64,000 nt of DNA from Frateuria soli (GCF_021117385.1 NZ_CP088252.1:2232001-2296000), one strand, 5' to 3'. Positions 53,272-62,692 are shown, numbered from the stretch's first letter. The notes: generated by a model not told the origin, from the letters alone. Made by a program: numbers and translations.

Positions 53272-53431
53272 ATGCGCGCCTTTAGCACCGCATCACGCGC
53301 CGACCGCACGCGCGGCGGTCGCCGGTTATCATCGGGAGTTTGGCCGGTGCGCTTCGATACATTTCGCCGTCGCGCCATGGACGACACGCCGCCCTGCGCG
53401 GTCCCGAACGAATGAGCCAGAGTTCAGTCCG

Positions 53432-55039
53432 ATGACCAGCATTGCTTCCCAGATCGATACCCGTTCGCCCGATTTCCAGGCCTCGAGCGCCGCATTGCGC
53501 GCACTGGTCGACGACCTGAAGGCCCAACTCGTGCGCAATGCCGAAGGCGGCGGCGCCAAGGCGCGCGAGAAGCACGTCGCACGCGGCAAGCTGCTGCCGC
53601 GCGAGCGCATCCGCGCCCTGCTCGATCCGGGTTCGCCGTTCCTGGAGCTCTCGCCGCTTGCCGCGCACGGGATGTACGACGGCGCCGCGCCGGCGGCCGG
53701 CATCATCACGGGCATCGGTCGCGTCAACGGCATCGAGGTGGTGGTGGTCGCCAACGACGCCACGGTCAAGGGAGGCACCTATTTCCCGATGACGGTGAAA
53801 AAACACCTGCGCGCGCAGGAAGTGGCGCTGGAGAACCGGCTGCCGTGCATCTACCTGGTCGACTCCGGCGGCGCGTTCCTGCCGTTGCAGGACGAGGTGT
53901 TCCCGGACAAGGAGCATTTCGGCCGCATCTTCTACAACCAGGCGCGCATGTCCGCGCTCAACATCCCGCAGATCGCCGTGGTGATGGGCAGCTGCACCGC
54001 CGGCGGCGCCTACGTGCCGGCAATGAGCGACGAAACCATCATCGTGCGCGAGCAGGGCACCATCTTCCTGGGTGGTCCGCCGCTGGTGAAGGCGGCCACC
54101 GGTGAGGTGGTCGATGCCGAGACGCTCGGTGGCGCGGACGTCCACACATCGGTTTCCGGCGTCGCCGACCACTTCGCGGAGAACGACACGCACGCGCTTT
54201 CGATCGCGCGCGATATCGTGGCCAGCCTCAATCGCCGCAAGACGATGCCGCTCGCGCTCACGACGCCGGTCGAACCGAAGTACGCGGCCGAGGAGCTGTA
54301 CGGCGTGATCCCGCAGGACACCCGCCGTCCGTTCGACATCCGCGAGGTGATCGCACGCATCGTCGACGGCTCGGAGTTCCACGAGTTCAAGGCGCGCTAC
54401 GGCAAGACCCTGGTCACCGGATTCGCGCACATCCACGGCTACCCGGTGGGCATCATCGCCAACAACGGCATCCTGTTCGCCGAGAGCGCGCTCAAGGGCG
54501 CGCACTTCATCGAGCTGTGCAACCAGCGCAACGTGCCGCTGGTGTTCCTGCAGAACATCACCGGCTTCATGGTCGGCAAGAAGTACGAGCAGGCCGGCAT
54601 CGCCAAGGACGGGGCCAAGATGGTCACCGCCGTGGCCTGCTCGCACGTGCCCAAGTTCACCGTGGTGATCGGCGGCAGCTTCGGCGCCGGCAACTACGCC
54701 ATGTGCGGCCGCGCCTACGGCGCGCGCTTCCTGTGGATGTGGCCCAACGCGCGGATCAGCGTGATGGGCGGCGAACAGGCCGCCAGCGTGCTCGCCACGG
54801 TCAAGCGCGACGGCCTGGAGGCGGCAGGCAAGGAGTGGAGCGCCGAGGAAGAAGACGCCTTCAAGGCGCCGATCCGGGAGCAGTACGAACGCCAGGGGCA
54901 CCCCTACTACGCCAGCGCACGGCTGTGGGACGACGGCATCATCGATCCGGCCGACACCCGGCGCGTACTGGGCCTGGCCATCTCCGCGTCGATGAACGCG
55001 CCGATCGAACCGCAGCGCTTCGGCGTCTTCCGCATGTAG
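53432..55039 (+). CDS. mccB: methylcrotonyl-CoA carboxylase beta (carboxyltransferase) subunit
   Basis: The protein has 535 residues, the usual MCC-beta length. The start is the ATG at 53432; the open frame upstream is non-coding. Features are the N-terminal [24 protein letters not shown], the acyl-CoA pocket [62 protein letters not shown] and [15 protein letters not shown]. These favour methylcrotonyl- or geranyl-CoA over propionyl-CoA carboxylase. It transfers CO2 from biotin to 3-methylcrotonyl-CoA, following isovaleryl-CoA dehydrogenase. The biotin-carrying alpha subunit is not in this window. Its last codons ([12 protein letters not shown]) are copied repeatedly in the array downstream. 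Confidence 0.93.
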   Translation: MTSIASQIDTRSPDFQASSAALRALVDDLKAQLVRNAEGGGAKAREKHVARGKLLPRERIRALLDPGSPFLELSPLAAHGMYDGAAPAAGIITGIGRVNGIEVVVVANDATVKGGTYFPMTVKKHLRAQEVALENRLPCIYLVDSGGAFLPLQDEVFPDKEHFGRIFYNQARMSALNIPQIAVVMGSCTAGGAYVPAMSDETIIVREQGTIFLGGPPLVKAATGEVVDAETLGGADVHTSVSGVADHFAENDTHALSIARDIVASLNRRKTMPLALTTPVEPKYAAEELYGVIPQDTRRPFDIREVIARIVDGSEFHEFKARYGKTLVTGFAHIHGYPVGIIANNGILFAESALKGAHFIELCNQRNVPLVFLQNITGFMVGKKYEQAGIAKDGAKMVTAVACSHVPKFTVVIGGSFGAGNYAMCGRAYGARFLWMWPNARISVMGGEQAASVLATVKRDGLEAAGKEWSAEEEDAFKAPIREQYERQGHPYYASARLWDDGIIDPADTRRVLGLAISASMNAPIEPQRFGVFRM

Positions 55040-56352
55040 CGGTTCGCGCCGACGGGCCCGCCCCGTTTTCTGGTAGGAGCCCACTTGTGGGCGATCCCAC
55101 CCGCCGATGCCCCATCGCCCACAAGTGGGCTCCTACGGGCCTGCCGCCGGCACCTGTCTGCATCGTCCGCCGATCGAACCGCAGCGCTGCGGGGTCTTCC
55201 GCATGGAGCGGTTCGTGCCGACGGGCCCGCACCGTTTCCTTGTCGGAGCCCACTTGTGGGCGATCCCACCCGCCGATGCCCCATCGCCCACAAGTGGGCT
55301 CCTGCGGGCGTGCCGCCGGCACCTGTCTGCATCAGCCGCCGATCGAACCGCAGCGCTTCGGCGTCTTCCGCATGTAGCGGTTCGCGCCGACGGGCCCCGC
55401 ACCGTTTCCTTGTCGGAGCCCACTTGTGGGCGATCCCACCCGCCGATGTCCCATCGCCCACAAGTGGGCTCCTACGGGCGTGCCGCCGGCACGTGTCTGC
55501 ATCAGCCGCCGATCGAACCGCGGCGCTTCGGCGTCTTCCGCATGTAGCGGTTCGCGCCGACGAGCCCACACCGTTTCCTCGTAGGAGCCCACTTGTGGGC
55601 GATCCCACCCGCGGATTGCCCCATCGCCCACAAGTGGGCTCCTACGGGCGTGCCGCGGGCACCTGTCTGCATCAGCCGCCGATCGAACCGCGGCGCTCCG
55701 GCGCCTTCCGCATGTAGCGGTTCGCGCCGACGGGCCCGCACCGTTTTTTCGTAGGAGCCCACTTGTGGGCGATCCCACCCGCCGATGCCCCATCGCCCAC
55801 AAGCGGGCTCCTGCGGGCGTGCCGCCGGCACGTGTCTGCATCGGCCGCCGATCGAACCGCAGCGCTTTGGCGTCTTCCGCATGGAGCGGTTCGCGCCGAC
55901 GGGCCCGCCCCGTTTCCTAGTAGGAGCCCACTTGTGGGCGATCCCACCCGCGGATTGCCCCATCGCCCACAAGTGGGCTCCTACGGGCGTGCCGCCGGCA
56001 CGTGTCTGCATCAGCCGCCGATCGAACCGCAGCGCTGCGGGGTCTTCCGCATGGAGCGGTTCGCGCCGACGGGCCCGCACCGTTTTTTCGTAGGAGCCCA
56101 CTTGTGGGCGATCCCACCCGCCGATGCCCCATCGCCCACAAGTGGGCTCCTACGGGCCTGCCGCCGGCACGTGTCTGCATCGGCCGCCGATCGAACCGCA
56201 GCGCTTTGGCGTCTTCCGCATGGAGCGGTTCGCGCCGACGGGCCCGCCCCGTTTCCTTGTAGGAGCCCACTTGTGGGCGATCCCAACCGCGAATTGCCCC
56301 ATCGCCCACAAGTGGACTCCTACGGGCGTGCCGCCGGCACCTGTCTGCATCA
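55001..56352. repeat. tandem array of eight ~170-bp units, each mccB 3' tail plus REPIN
   Basis: Units begin with CCGATCGAACCG at 55001 (native, inside mccB), 55170, 55339, 55509, 55679, 55848, 56018 and 56187, a period of 169-170 bp. Each holds the last ~13 mccB codons, usually with TAG or a TGGAG variant, then GGTTCGCGCCGACG, a complete REPIN pair (GTAGGAGCCCACTTGTGGGC and its inverse) and a tail ending CTGTCTGCATCAGCCG. The array ends at the stop codon of the convergent Cys-rich gene at 56350. Units differ by a few percent. Confidence 0.95.
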
Positions 56353-56649
56353 GGGGCGTGCGCGGAACCTCAGCGGCAAGGGTTCGACGGGCACCGGCGC
56401 CGGGGCGCAACCACCGCAGCTGCTGCAACCGTCGCCGCTGCCACAGCCACCGCTCTTGGCCTCCGAGGGTTGCAGCCAGCGCCCGAGCCGCCGTGTGGAT
56501 GGCGCGCGGCCGGTCTGGTCCATCCAAGCCGACAGTCGCGCCTGCACGCGCTTGGCGGTCCGCGGCAGCAGTTTTCGGAAGGCCGCCAGCAGGCTGGCCA
56601 GCAGCACCAGCGTGAGCACCGCCGCCTGCACGATCGCGAACGTGTTCAC
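56350..56649 (-). CDS. FeoB-associated Cys-rich membrane protein
   Basis: The protein has 99 residues and starts at GTG 56649, overlapping the feoB stop (GTGA). One N-terminal membrane segment (FAIVQAAVLTLVLLASLLAAF) is followed by a basic amphipathic stretch. A Cys-rich tail GGCGSGDGCSSCGGC then precedes PAPVPVEPLPLRF. Proteobacterial feo operons often end with a small membrane protein bearing a Cys cluster, whose role is unknown but probably concerns iron handling or assembly of FeoB. Its stop codon is also the outer border of the tandem array. Confidence 0.85.
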   Translation of the reverse strand: MNTFAIVQAAVLTLVLLASLLAAFRKLLPRTAKRVQARLSAWMDQTGRAPSTRRLGRWLQPSEAKSGGCGSGDGCSSCGGCAPAPVPVEPLPLRFRARP

Positions 56650-58496
56650 GAGAGCACCCGCGCGATCTGGTAGGTGAGCAGCGAGGCGAGATAGGCCAGG
56701 CCGAACAGATAGCCGGCGGTGATCGCCACGTTGCGCCAGGAGTTGGTCTCGCGCCGGATCACCGCCAGCGTCGACATGCACTGCGGCGCGAATACGTACC
56801 AGGCCAGCAGACTGAGCGCGGTGGCCAACGACCACTGGTCCGCGATCAGCGGGCCGAGCTGGTTGGCGACGGTGTCGTCGCTGCCGGACATCGCGTACAC
56901 CGTGCCCAGCGCCGACACCGCCACTTCGCGCGCGGCCAGGCCGGGCACCAGCGCGATGCAGATCTGCCAGTTGAAGCCGATCGGCGCGAACACGACATGC
57001 AGCGCGTGGCCCAGGCGGCCGGCCAGGCTGTAATCGATCGCCGGCCCGCTCGCGCCCGGCGGCGGCCCGGGAAAGCTGGAAAGGAACCACAGCAGCACGG
57101 TCAGCGCCAGGATGATGCCGCCCACGCGCTTCAGAAAGATCTTGGCGCGCTCCCACAGGCCCAGGGCCACGTCGCGCACGTTGGGCAGGCGGTAGGACGG
57201 CAGCTCCATCAGCAGCGCGTGCTCGCTCTTGTCCTTGCGGAAGCGCTTGATCACGAACGCCACCGCCAGCGCGCTGACGATGCCGACCACGTACAGCGTG
57301 AACAGCACCACGCCCTGCAGGTTGAACACGCCCCATACCGTGCGCTGCGGGATGAACGCGGCGATCAGCAGCGTGTAGACCGGCAGCCGCGCCGAGCAGG
57401 TCATCAGCGGCGCCACCAGGATGGTGGTCAGCCGGTCGCGCGGGTCGGTGATGCTGCGCGTGGCCATGATGCCGGGAATCGCGCAGGCGAAGCTCGACAG
57501 CAGCGGGATGAAGGCGCGCCCGGTCAGGCCGGCCTTGAACATCAGCTTGTCGAGCAGGAAGGCCGCGCGCGGCAGGTAGCCGGATTCCTCCAGCACCAGG
57601 ATGAACAGGAACAGGATCAGGATCTGCGGCAGGAACACCAGCACCGCACCCAGGCCCGCGAAGATGCCGTCGTTCAACAGGCTGTGCAGCGCACTGTCCG
57701 GCGGCAGCGCCGAGGTCGCCCAGGTGCCGAGCGTGCCCACGCCCGCCTCGATCGCGTCCATGATCGGCTGCGCCCAGGAAAACACCGCCTGGAAGATCAG
57801 GAACATCAGCACGGCCAGGAGTCCCAGGCCGAACACCGGGTGCAGCGCCCAGCGGTCGATCGCATCGTCCACCGCATCGGTGGCGCGCGGCATGACGACC
57901 GTCGCGGCCATCAGCGCGCGCACCTGCGCGTGCAGGTCGTTGCGGGCGGCGGGGTCGTCCGGCTGTACCGGCGCGGCCACCGGTACCTCGCCGTCGACAC
58001 GCTCGATCAGCGCCCGGGCGCCGCCGCGCCGGACCGCGACGGTCTCCACCACCGGCACGCCAAGCCGGCGCTGGAGTTCGGGCACGTCGATGGCGATGCC
58101 GCGGCGGCGCGCGGTGTCCATCATGTTGAGCGCCAGCACCACCGGCCGGCCCAGCCGCTTCACCTCGAGCACGAAGCGCAGGTGCAGGCGCAGGTTGGTG
58201 GCATCGGCCACGCAGACGATCAGGTCCGGCGCCGGCTCGCCCGGGTAGCGGCCCTCGCAGACGTCGCGGGTGATCTGCTCGTCGGGACTGGCCGCATCGA
58301 AGCTGTAGGCGCCGGGCAGGTCGAGCAACTGCAGGACCCGGCCGGACGGGGCGACGAAGCGCCCTTCCTTGCGCTCGACGGTCACGCCGGCGTAGTTGGC
58401 GACCTTCTGGCGCCCGCCGGTGAGCTGGTTGAACAGCGCGGTCTTGCCGCAGTTGGGGTTGCCCACCAGCGCGATGCGCAGGCTCTGCGTGCTCAT
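56646..58496 (-). CDS. feoB: ferrous iron transporter FeoB
   Basis: The protein has 616 residues. The N-terminal G domain has GNPNCGKT (12-19), YAGVTVERKEG (switch I), LLDLPGAYSFD (G3) and NMMD (G4), followed by the helical GDI spacer. The membrane part has two gate regions with conserved Cys (FACAIPGIMATRSI, LMTCSARLPVYTLLI) and about eight helices ending LLAWYVFAPQCMSTLAVIRRETNSW. It is shorter than E. coli FeoB (773) but of the compact type common in Xanthomonadales. It imports Fe2+ across the inner membrane. Its start overlaps the feoA stop by four bases (ATGA at 58493-58496). Confidence 0.95.
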   Translation of the reverse strand: MSTQSLRIALVGNPNCGKTALFNQLTGGRQKVANYAGVTVERKEGRFVAPSGRVLQLLDLPGAYSFDAASPDEQITRDVCEGRYPGEPAPDLIVCVADATNLRLHLRFVLEVKRLGRPVVLALNMMDTARRRGIAIDVPELQRRLGVPVVETVAVRRGGARALIERVDGEVPVAAPVQPDDPAARNDLHAQVRALMAATVVMPRATDAVDDAIDRWALHPVFGLGLLAVLMFLIFQAVFSWAQPIMDAIEAGVGTLGTWATSALPPDSALHSLLNDGIFAGLGAVLVFLPQILILFLFILVLEESGYLPRAAFLLDKLMFKAGLTGRAFIPLLSSFACAIPGIMATRSITDPRDRLTTILVAPLMTCSARLPVYTLLIAAFIPQRTVWGVFNLQGVVLFTLYVVGIVSALAVAFVIKRFRKDKSEHALLMELPSYRLPNVRDVALGLWERAKIFLKRVGGIILALTVLLWFLSSFPGPPPGASGPAIDYSLAGRLGHALHVVFAPIGFNWQICIALVPGLAAREVAVSALGTVYAMSGSDDTVANQLGPLIADQWSLATALSLLAWYVFAPQCMSTLAVIRRETNSWRNVAITAGYLFGLAYLASLLTYQIARVLS

Positions 58497-58735
58497 GCCG
58501 CCTCCGCCCTGACGACGATGCGTGCCGCCTCGCTGCGGCGCAACGCGAAGCGGGTGGAGCCGATCTGGATCAGCAGGGGATCGGCCCCCAGCGGGCCGCG
58601 GGCGACCACACGCACCGGTTCGCCGTCGACGAATCCCAGGTCGCGCAGGCGCTGCGCGATGGGGTCGCCAGCGTGGGCATCGTCCACGCGGTCGACCACG
58701 GCGGGCGAACCTTTGGGCAAATCGGAGAGGCGCAC
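58493..58735 (-). CDS. feoA: FeoA, SH3-like partner of FeoB
   Basis: The protein has 80 residues from GTG 58735 (MRLSDLPKGSPAVVDRV), the usual FeoA length and start. A longer frame from TTG 58777 would read through the likely Fur box, so I reject it. The FeoA core is RLRDLGFVDGEPVRVVARGPLGADPLLIQIGSTRFALRRSEA. It is thought to regulate or stabilise FeoB. No good ribosome binding site precedes the GTG, which leaves some doubt about the exact start. Confidence 0.88.
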   Translation of the reverse strand: MRLSDLPKGSPAVVDRVDDAHAGDPIAQRLRDLGFVDGEPVRVVARGPLGADPLLIQIGSTRFALRRSEAARIVVRAEAA

Positions 58736-58748
58736 GGGCGGGCGAATG

Positions 58749-58771
58749 GAATAAGAATGGTTCGCATTATA
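58749..58771 (-). promoter_or_regulatory. feoA: predicted Fur box of the feo operon
   Basis: On the minus strand the sequence TATAATGCGAACCATTCTTAT shows the AATG...CATT dyad and AT-rich arms of the 19-bp Fur consensus. It lies just upstream of the chosen feoA start, where repression under iron sufficiency would be expected. Confidence 0.7.
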
Positions 58772-58864
58772 AGGCAAAAGGCTGTGTCCTCGCTGAGTCC
58801 GGCCGCCGCGCGAGACCGCGTGGCGCCCCCGTACAATTCACCCTTTCCGCAGGGAGCCTCGCGC

Positions 58865-59650
58865 ATGTCCGCCATCCTCGTCACCGACCGCGCCGCCGTC
58901 CGCCAGATCGCCCTCGACCGCCCGGAGGTGCACAACGCCTTCGACGACGGCCTGATCGCCGAGCTGACCACCGCGCTGGTGGAGGCCGGCCGCGACGATG
59001 CCGTGCGCGCCGTGGTGCTGACCGGCAGCGGCGCGAGCTTCTCGGCCGGGGCGGACCTCAACTGGATGCGCGGCATGGCGTCGGCGAGCGAGGACGAGAA
59101 CCGCGAGGACTCGCTGCGCCTGGCCGCACTGGTGCGCACGCTGCAGTTCCTGCCCAAGCCCACCGTCGCGCGCGTGAACGGCGCGGCCTACGGCGGCGGC
59201 GTCGGACTGATCGCGGCCTGCGACATCGCCATTGGCGCGGAAGGCGCCAGGTTCGGCCTGACCGAAGTGAAGCTCGGGCTGGTGCCCGCGGTGATCTCGC
59301 CCTACGTGGTCGCCGCCATCGGCGGGCGGCAGGCGCGGCGGCTGTTCCTCACCGGCGAGATCTTCGACGCGGCCGAGGCGTGCCGCATCGGTCTGCTGCA
59401 TCGCGTGGTGCCGGCCGAGGCGCTGGACGAGGCGGTCGACTTCACGCTGAAGCTGCTGGCCAAGGCCGGCCCGCAGGCGCAGCGCGAGGCCAAGCGGCTG
59501 GCGCTGCGCATGGCGGCAACCGACGAGAAGGGCGCCGGCGCCATCGACGCGGACAATGCCGAACTGATCGCGCGGCTGCGCGTGTCGGCCGAGGGCCAGG
59601 AGGGACTGGGCGCCTTCCTGGACAAGCGCCCGCCGGCCTGGGTCGCGTAG
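58865..59650 (+). CDS. enoyl-CoA hydratase/isomerase family protein, probable methylglutaconyl-CoA hydratase
   Basis: The protein has 261 residues, from the ATG at 58865 with AGGGAG upstream. The crotonase fold shows RPEVHNAFDDGLI, the oxyanion loop SGASFSAGADLNWMR, the second Gly-rich loop NGAAYGGGVGLIAACDIAIG with the catalytic region FGLTEVKLGLVPAVISPYVV, and a C-terminal trimerisation helix. The ADLNWM and FGLTEVKLGLVPA wording fits the LiuC (3-methylglutaconyl-CoA hydratase) branch, which would follow MccB in leucine breakdown. The assignment rests on this and on the neighbouring ivd and mccB genes. HMG-CoA lyase is not in the window. Confidence 0.88.
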   Translation: MSAILVTDRAAVRQIALDRPEVHNAFDDGLIAELTTALVEAGRDDAVRAVVLTGSGASFSAGADLNWMRGMASASEDENREDSLRLAALVRTLQFLPKPTVARVNGAAYGGGVGLIAACDIAIGAEGARFGLTEVKLGLVPAVISPYVVAAIGGRQARRLFLTGEIFDAAEACRIGLLHRVVPAEALDEAVDFTLKLLAKAGPQAQREAKRLALRMAATDEKGAGAIDADNAELIARLRVSAEGQEGLGAFLDKRPPAWVA

Positions 59651-59718
59651 GACGGGCGCTCAGCCCCCTCTGCACGGTCACGAGCCGGTGGGCTGAAGCC
59701 CACCCTACGCAACCCGCC

Positions 59719-60321
59719 TCACAGCCACCCCTTCTGCCGCGCGAGGCGAAACGCCTCGATTCGGTTGCCGGCGCCGAGTTTGCCGATCGCCTCGGAGAGG
59801 TAATTGCGCACGGTACCGTGCGAGAGGCTGAGCCGGGTGGCGATGTCGCCGGCCGAGAGACCTTCGCCCGCCAGGCGCAGGACCTGTCGTTCGCGGTCGT
59901 TCAGCGGATCGGCCTCCGTCCAGGCTTCCAGTGCCAGTTGCGGGTCGATCGCGCGGCCGCCGCGGTGCACCGTGCGCAGCGCCTCGGCCAGGTTCTCGGC
60001 GGGAGCGTCCTTGAGCAGGTAGCCGGACACGCCCGCGTCCAGCGCGCGGCGCAGGAAGCCGGGGCGGGCGAAGGTGGTCACGATGATCACCTTCATCGGC
60101 AGTTCGTGCCGCTGGATGCGCTGGGCAAGCTCCAGGCCGGTCAGGCCGGGCATTTCGATGTCGGTGACCAGCACGTCGGGCCTGAGTCGCTGCAGCTCGC
60201 GCCAGGCGCTCTCGCCGTCGGCGGCCGACCCGAGCACTTCGATGTCGCTTTCCAGGTTGAGCAGCGCCGACAGTGCACCGCGCACCATCGCCTGGTCCTC
60301 GGCCAGCAGCACGCGGATCAA
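59719..60321 (-). CDS. NarL/DesR-type response regulator
   Basis: The protein has 200 residues. The receiver domain has the acidic pair AEDQ, the phospho-acceptor Asp in VLVTDIEMPGLTG, Thr in IIVTTFARP and Lys in YLLKDAP. The C-terminal LuxR-type helix-turn-helix has LNDRERQVLRLAGEGLSAGDIATRLSLSHGTVRNYLSEAIGKL. Its ATG overlaps the stop of the adjoining kinase gene (ATGA), placing it last in the ABC-kinase operon. It probably controls this operon and membrane or stress genes in response to the two kinases. Confidence 0.94.
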   Translation of the reverse strand: MIRVLLAEDQAMVRGALSALLNLESDIEVLGSAADGESAWRELQRLRPDVLVTDIEMPGLTGLELAQRIQRHELPMKVIIVTTFARPGFLRRALDAGVSGYLLKDAPAENLAEALRTVHRGGRAIDPQLALEAWTEADPLNDRERQVLRLAGEGLSAGDIATRLSLSHGTVRNYLSEAIGKLGAGNRIEAFRLARQKGWL

Positions 60322-61499
60322 GCGGCGCTCCCGGTGGCCGGGAACAGGGAGGCTTCGGTGACGCGGCTTTCCGCGGCCACGCCCGCCTGCGCCTTGACCG
60401 GCACGCGGATGGACAGTGTCGTGCCGTGCCGCGGCGGCGAGTCGATCGCCAGCGTCCCGCCCAGCGCGCGCACGCGCTCGCGCATGCCGCTCACGCCATT
60501 GCCGTGCGCGGCCAGGCCGCCGCGTCCGTTGTCGCTGATGTGCATCTGGAGCATCTCGTTCTCGAAGGCAACGGTCACGCTGGCCCGGGTGGCGCGCGCG
60601 TGGCGGTGGATGTTGGTGATGGCCTCGCGCAGCACCAGCGCGATCGGCGCCTCGATCGCATCGGGCAGCTCGAGGCCGTCCGGTACGTGATCCTCGAAGG
60701 CCACGCCGGAGGCTTCCAGCATGAGCCGCGCGGAGGTCAGTTCGGCGCCCAGGTCGCCGCGGCGCATGCCGGTCACCGCCACGCGCACCTCGGCGAGCGC
60801 ATGCCGGGCGACACGCTCGACCTCGGCCATCTCGCGCTGCGCGCGTGCCGGCTCGTCCAGGGCCAGGCGCCTGGCCAGCTCCGACTTCAGCGCCACCAGC
60901 GACAGCGTGTGGCCGAGCAGGTCATGCAGGTCGCGGCCGATGCGCTCGCGTTCGGCCAGCGTCGCCAGCCGGCGCACCTCGGTCTGCGACAGGCGCAGCT
61001 CGGCATCCTTGCGGGCGCTGTGCATGTAGGCGACGTTGCTGAAGCCGCCGAACAGGCCGGACATCGCCACCCACAGGGCGGTGCTCAGTGGATCGCCGAA
61101 CACCCACGCCTTGGCGAGCGCCAGCGCACCCATCACAGCCACGCTGGCCAGCCAGCGCCGCCACGAGGGCGAGAGGGCCGATACGATGCTGGCCAGGATC
61201 AGCAGGATGAATCCGAACGGATTGCAGGCCCAGAGCGCCAGGCCGGTGGCGGCCATGCCGGCGACGTACCACTCCACGCGTCGACGCGGACCGACGTACA
61301 CCCGCGAGTACAGGTACACGAATACCGGCACGGCCAGCAGCGTGGGACCAAACCACGTTTCGAGGGGACGATGCAGCGAGGCCGGCCCCTGGAACAGGGC
61401 CACCAGCGCAAAAAGGGAGAGGCCGGCCTGCCAGCGCATGTACAGCGGCGAGCGCAGTTGCCCGAGCAGGGAATCCGGTCGCGGTGCGAACCAGCGCAT
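60318..61499 (-). CDS. DesK-like sensor histidine kinase 1
   Basis: The protein has 393 residues, starting at ATG 61499, which overlaps the upstream stop by one base (TGATG). Four to six membrane helices fill the first ~150 residues (AGLSLFALVALF, TLLAVPVFVYLYSRV, MAATGLALWACNPFGFILLILASIV). The HisKA_3 dimerisation motif is ERERIGRDLHDLLGHTLSLVALK, with the phospho-accepting His. The ATPase domain has REAITNIHRHARA (N-box), SDNGRGG and GVSGMRERVRALGG. It pairs with the response regulator next door. The stimulus is probably membrane state, by analogy with DesK. Confidence 0.93.
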   Translation of the reverse strand: MRWFAPRPDSLLGQLRSPLYMRWQAGLSLFALVALFQGPASLHRPLETWFGPTLLAVPVFVYLYSRVYVGPRRRVEWYVAGMAATGLALWACNPFGFILLILASIVSALSPSWRRWLASVAVMGALALAKAWVFGDPLSTALWVAMSGLFGGFSNVAYMHSARKDAELRLSQTEVRRLATLAERERIGRDLHDLLGHTLSLVALKSELARRLALDEPARAQREMAEVERVARHALAEVRVAVTGMRRGDLGAELTSARLMLEASGVAFEDHVPDGLELPDAIEAPIALVLREAITNIHRHARATRASVTVAFENEMLQMHISDNGRGGLAAHGNGVSGMRERVRALGGTLAIDSPPRHGTTLSIRVPVKAQAGVAAESRVTEASLFPATGSAA

Positions 61500-62692
61500 C
61501 ACGGACGCGCTTCCGCCGGCATCGACATCGCGTCGACCGGTGCGACCGGCGCCGCCGCGGCCTGCACCGCCGCGTCCGGCAGCGGGACCACGATCCGCAG
61601 GCGCGTGCCCCGTCCCTGCTGCGAGTGGATCTGCAGGCGGCCACCCAGCGCACGTGCGCGCTCGCGCATGCCGGTCAGGCCGTTGCCCTCCTCCAGCACC
61701 CCGCCGCGACCGTTGTCCATCACCGTCAGGCACAGACCGCCATCGATGCACTCGAACGCCACGCTGGCACGCGTGGCGGCCGCGTGGCGCGCGACGTTGG
61801 TGGCCGCCTCGCGCAGCACCAGCGCCAGGCCGCGTTCGATCTCGGCGGGCAGGCACGGCGGCTGGCCATAGTCCAGGTGCACGCCGGAGGATTCCAGCAG
61901 CAGGCGCGCGGAGGCCAGTTCGGCCGCCAGGTCGGTGGCGCGGATGCCGGTAACCGCCGCACGCACCTGCGCCAGCGCGTGGCGCGCGACGTTCTCCGCC
62001 TCGATCACTTCGCGGCGCGCGGTGTCGGGGTCGCGGTCGCACAGCTTGCGCGCGAGCTCCAGCTTGAGCGTGATCAGCGAAAGCGTGTGGCCGAGCAGGT
62101 CGTGCAGGTCGCGCCCGATGCGCTCGCGCTCGGCGGTGGCGGCCAGCCGGCGGACCTCGTCGTGGGAGAGCTTGAGCGCCGCGTCCTTCTCGTGCTCCAG
62201 GCGCTCGACGTGCGTCACCAGCCCGATGATCAGCGTCATGCAGGGGATCGCCAGCATGGCCTGCCAGGCGTAGTGGGCCTGCCAGGCCATCAACAGGAAC
62301 AGCGCGTTGAGCACGAGCAGCCGCGCCAGGAACGGCAGGAACCGGCGGCTCGACAGGCTGCACGAGACGCAGCCGTAGATGAAGTAGCTGACGCCACTGG
62401 GGTAGACCGGCACCAGCGCCAGCCCGAACACCGCCAACGCCAGGGCGTAACTGGAAGCGCGGCTGCGCGGCGCCAGGAACACCTTGGCGAACAGCGCCAC
62501 GAACACCGGGTAGGTCAGGACGGTCATGCCCAGCCAGCGCCAGCTGTACTGGTTGTCGAACACCGGCGTGATGAACACCCAGGCCGACCACAGCAGGTGC
62601 ACGCTCTCGGCCCAGGGCGACTTGCCCTGCCGCTGGATCTCGGCGATGCGCGAGTCCGGTGCGGGCGTGAACCATGCGCGAAGCAGTCTCAT
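61499..62692 (-). CDS. DesK-like sensor histidine kinase 2
   Basis: The protein has 397 residues with the same architecture as the neighbouring kinase: membrane helices (MTVLTYPVFVALFAKVFL, ALAVFGLALVPVYPSGVSYFIYG, LLVLNALFLLMAW), HisKA_3 motif ERERIGRDLHDLLGHTLSLITLK, N-box REAATNVARHAAA, MDNGRGG and GLTGMRERARALGG. The near-identical catalytic parts and divergent sensor parts point to a tandem duplication followed by sensor divergence. Both kinases precede a single response regulator, so integration of two signals is likely. Confidence 0.93.
   Translation of the reverse strand: MRLLRAWFTPAPDSRIAEIQRQGKSPWAESVHLLWSAWVFITPVFDNQYSWRWLGMTVLTYPVFVALFAKVFLAPRSRASSYALALAVFGLALVPVYPSGVSYFIYGCVSCSLSSRRFLPFLARLLVLNALFLLMAWQAHYAWQAMLAIPCMTLIIGLVTHVERLEHEKDAALKLSHDEVRRLAATAERERIGRDLHDLLGHTLSLITLKLELARKLCDRDPDTARREVIEAENVARHALAQVRAAVTGIRATDLAAELASARLLLESSGVHLDYGQPPCLPAEIERGLALVLREAATNVARHAAATRASVAFECIDGGLCLTVMDNGRGGVLEEGNGLTGMRERARALGGRLQIHSQQGRGTRLRIVVPLPDAAVQAAAAPVAPVDAMSMPAEARP

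Noticed and set aside
53180-53431. N-terminal extension of mccB by 84 codons
   Set aside because: The extension overlaps the end and terminator of the lipoprotein gene. The ATG at 53432 gives the normal family length.
55001-56352. CRISPR array
   Set aside because: The period is ~170 bp with nearly identical whole units, no short unique spacers and no cas genes. It is a tandem duplication containing REPINs and mccB sequence.
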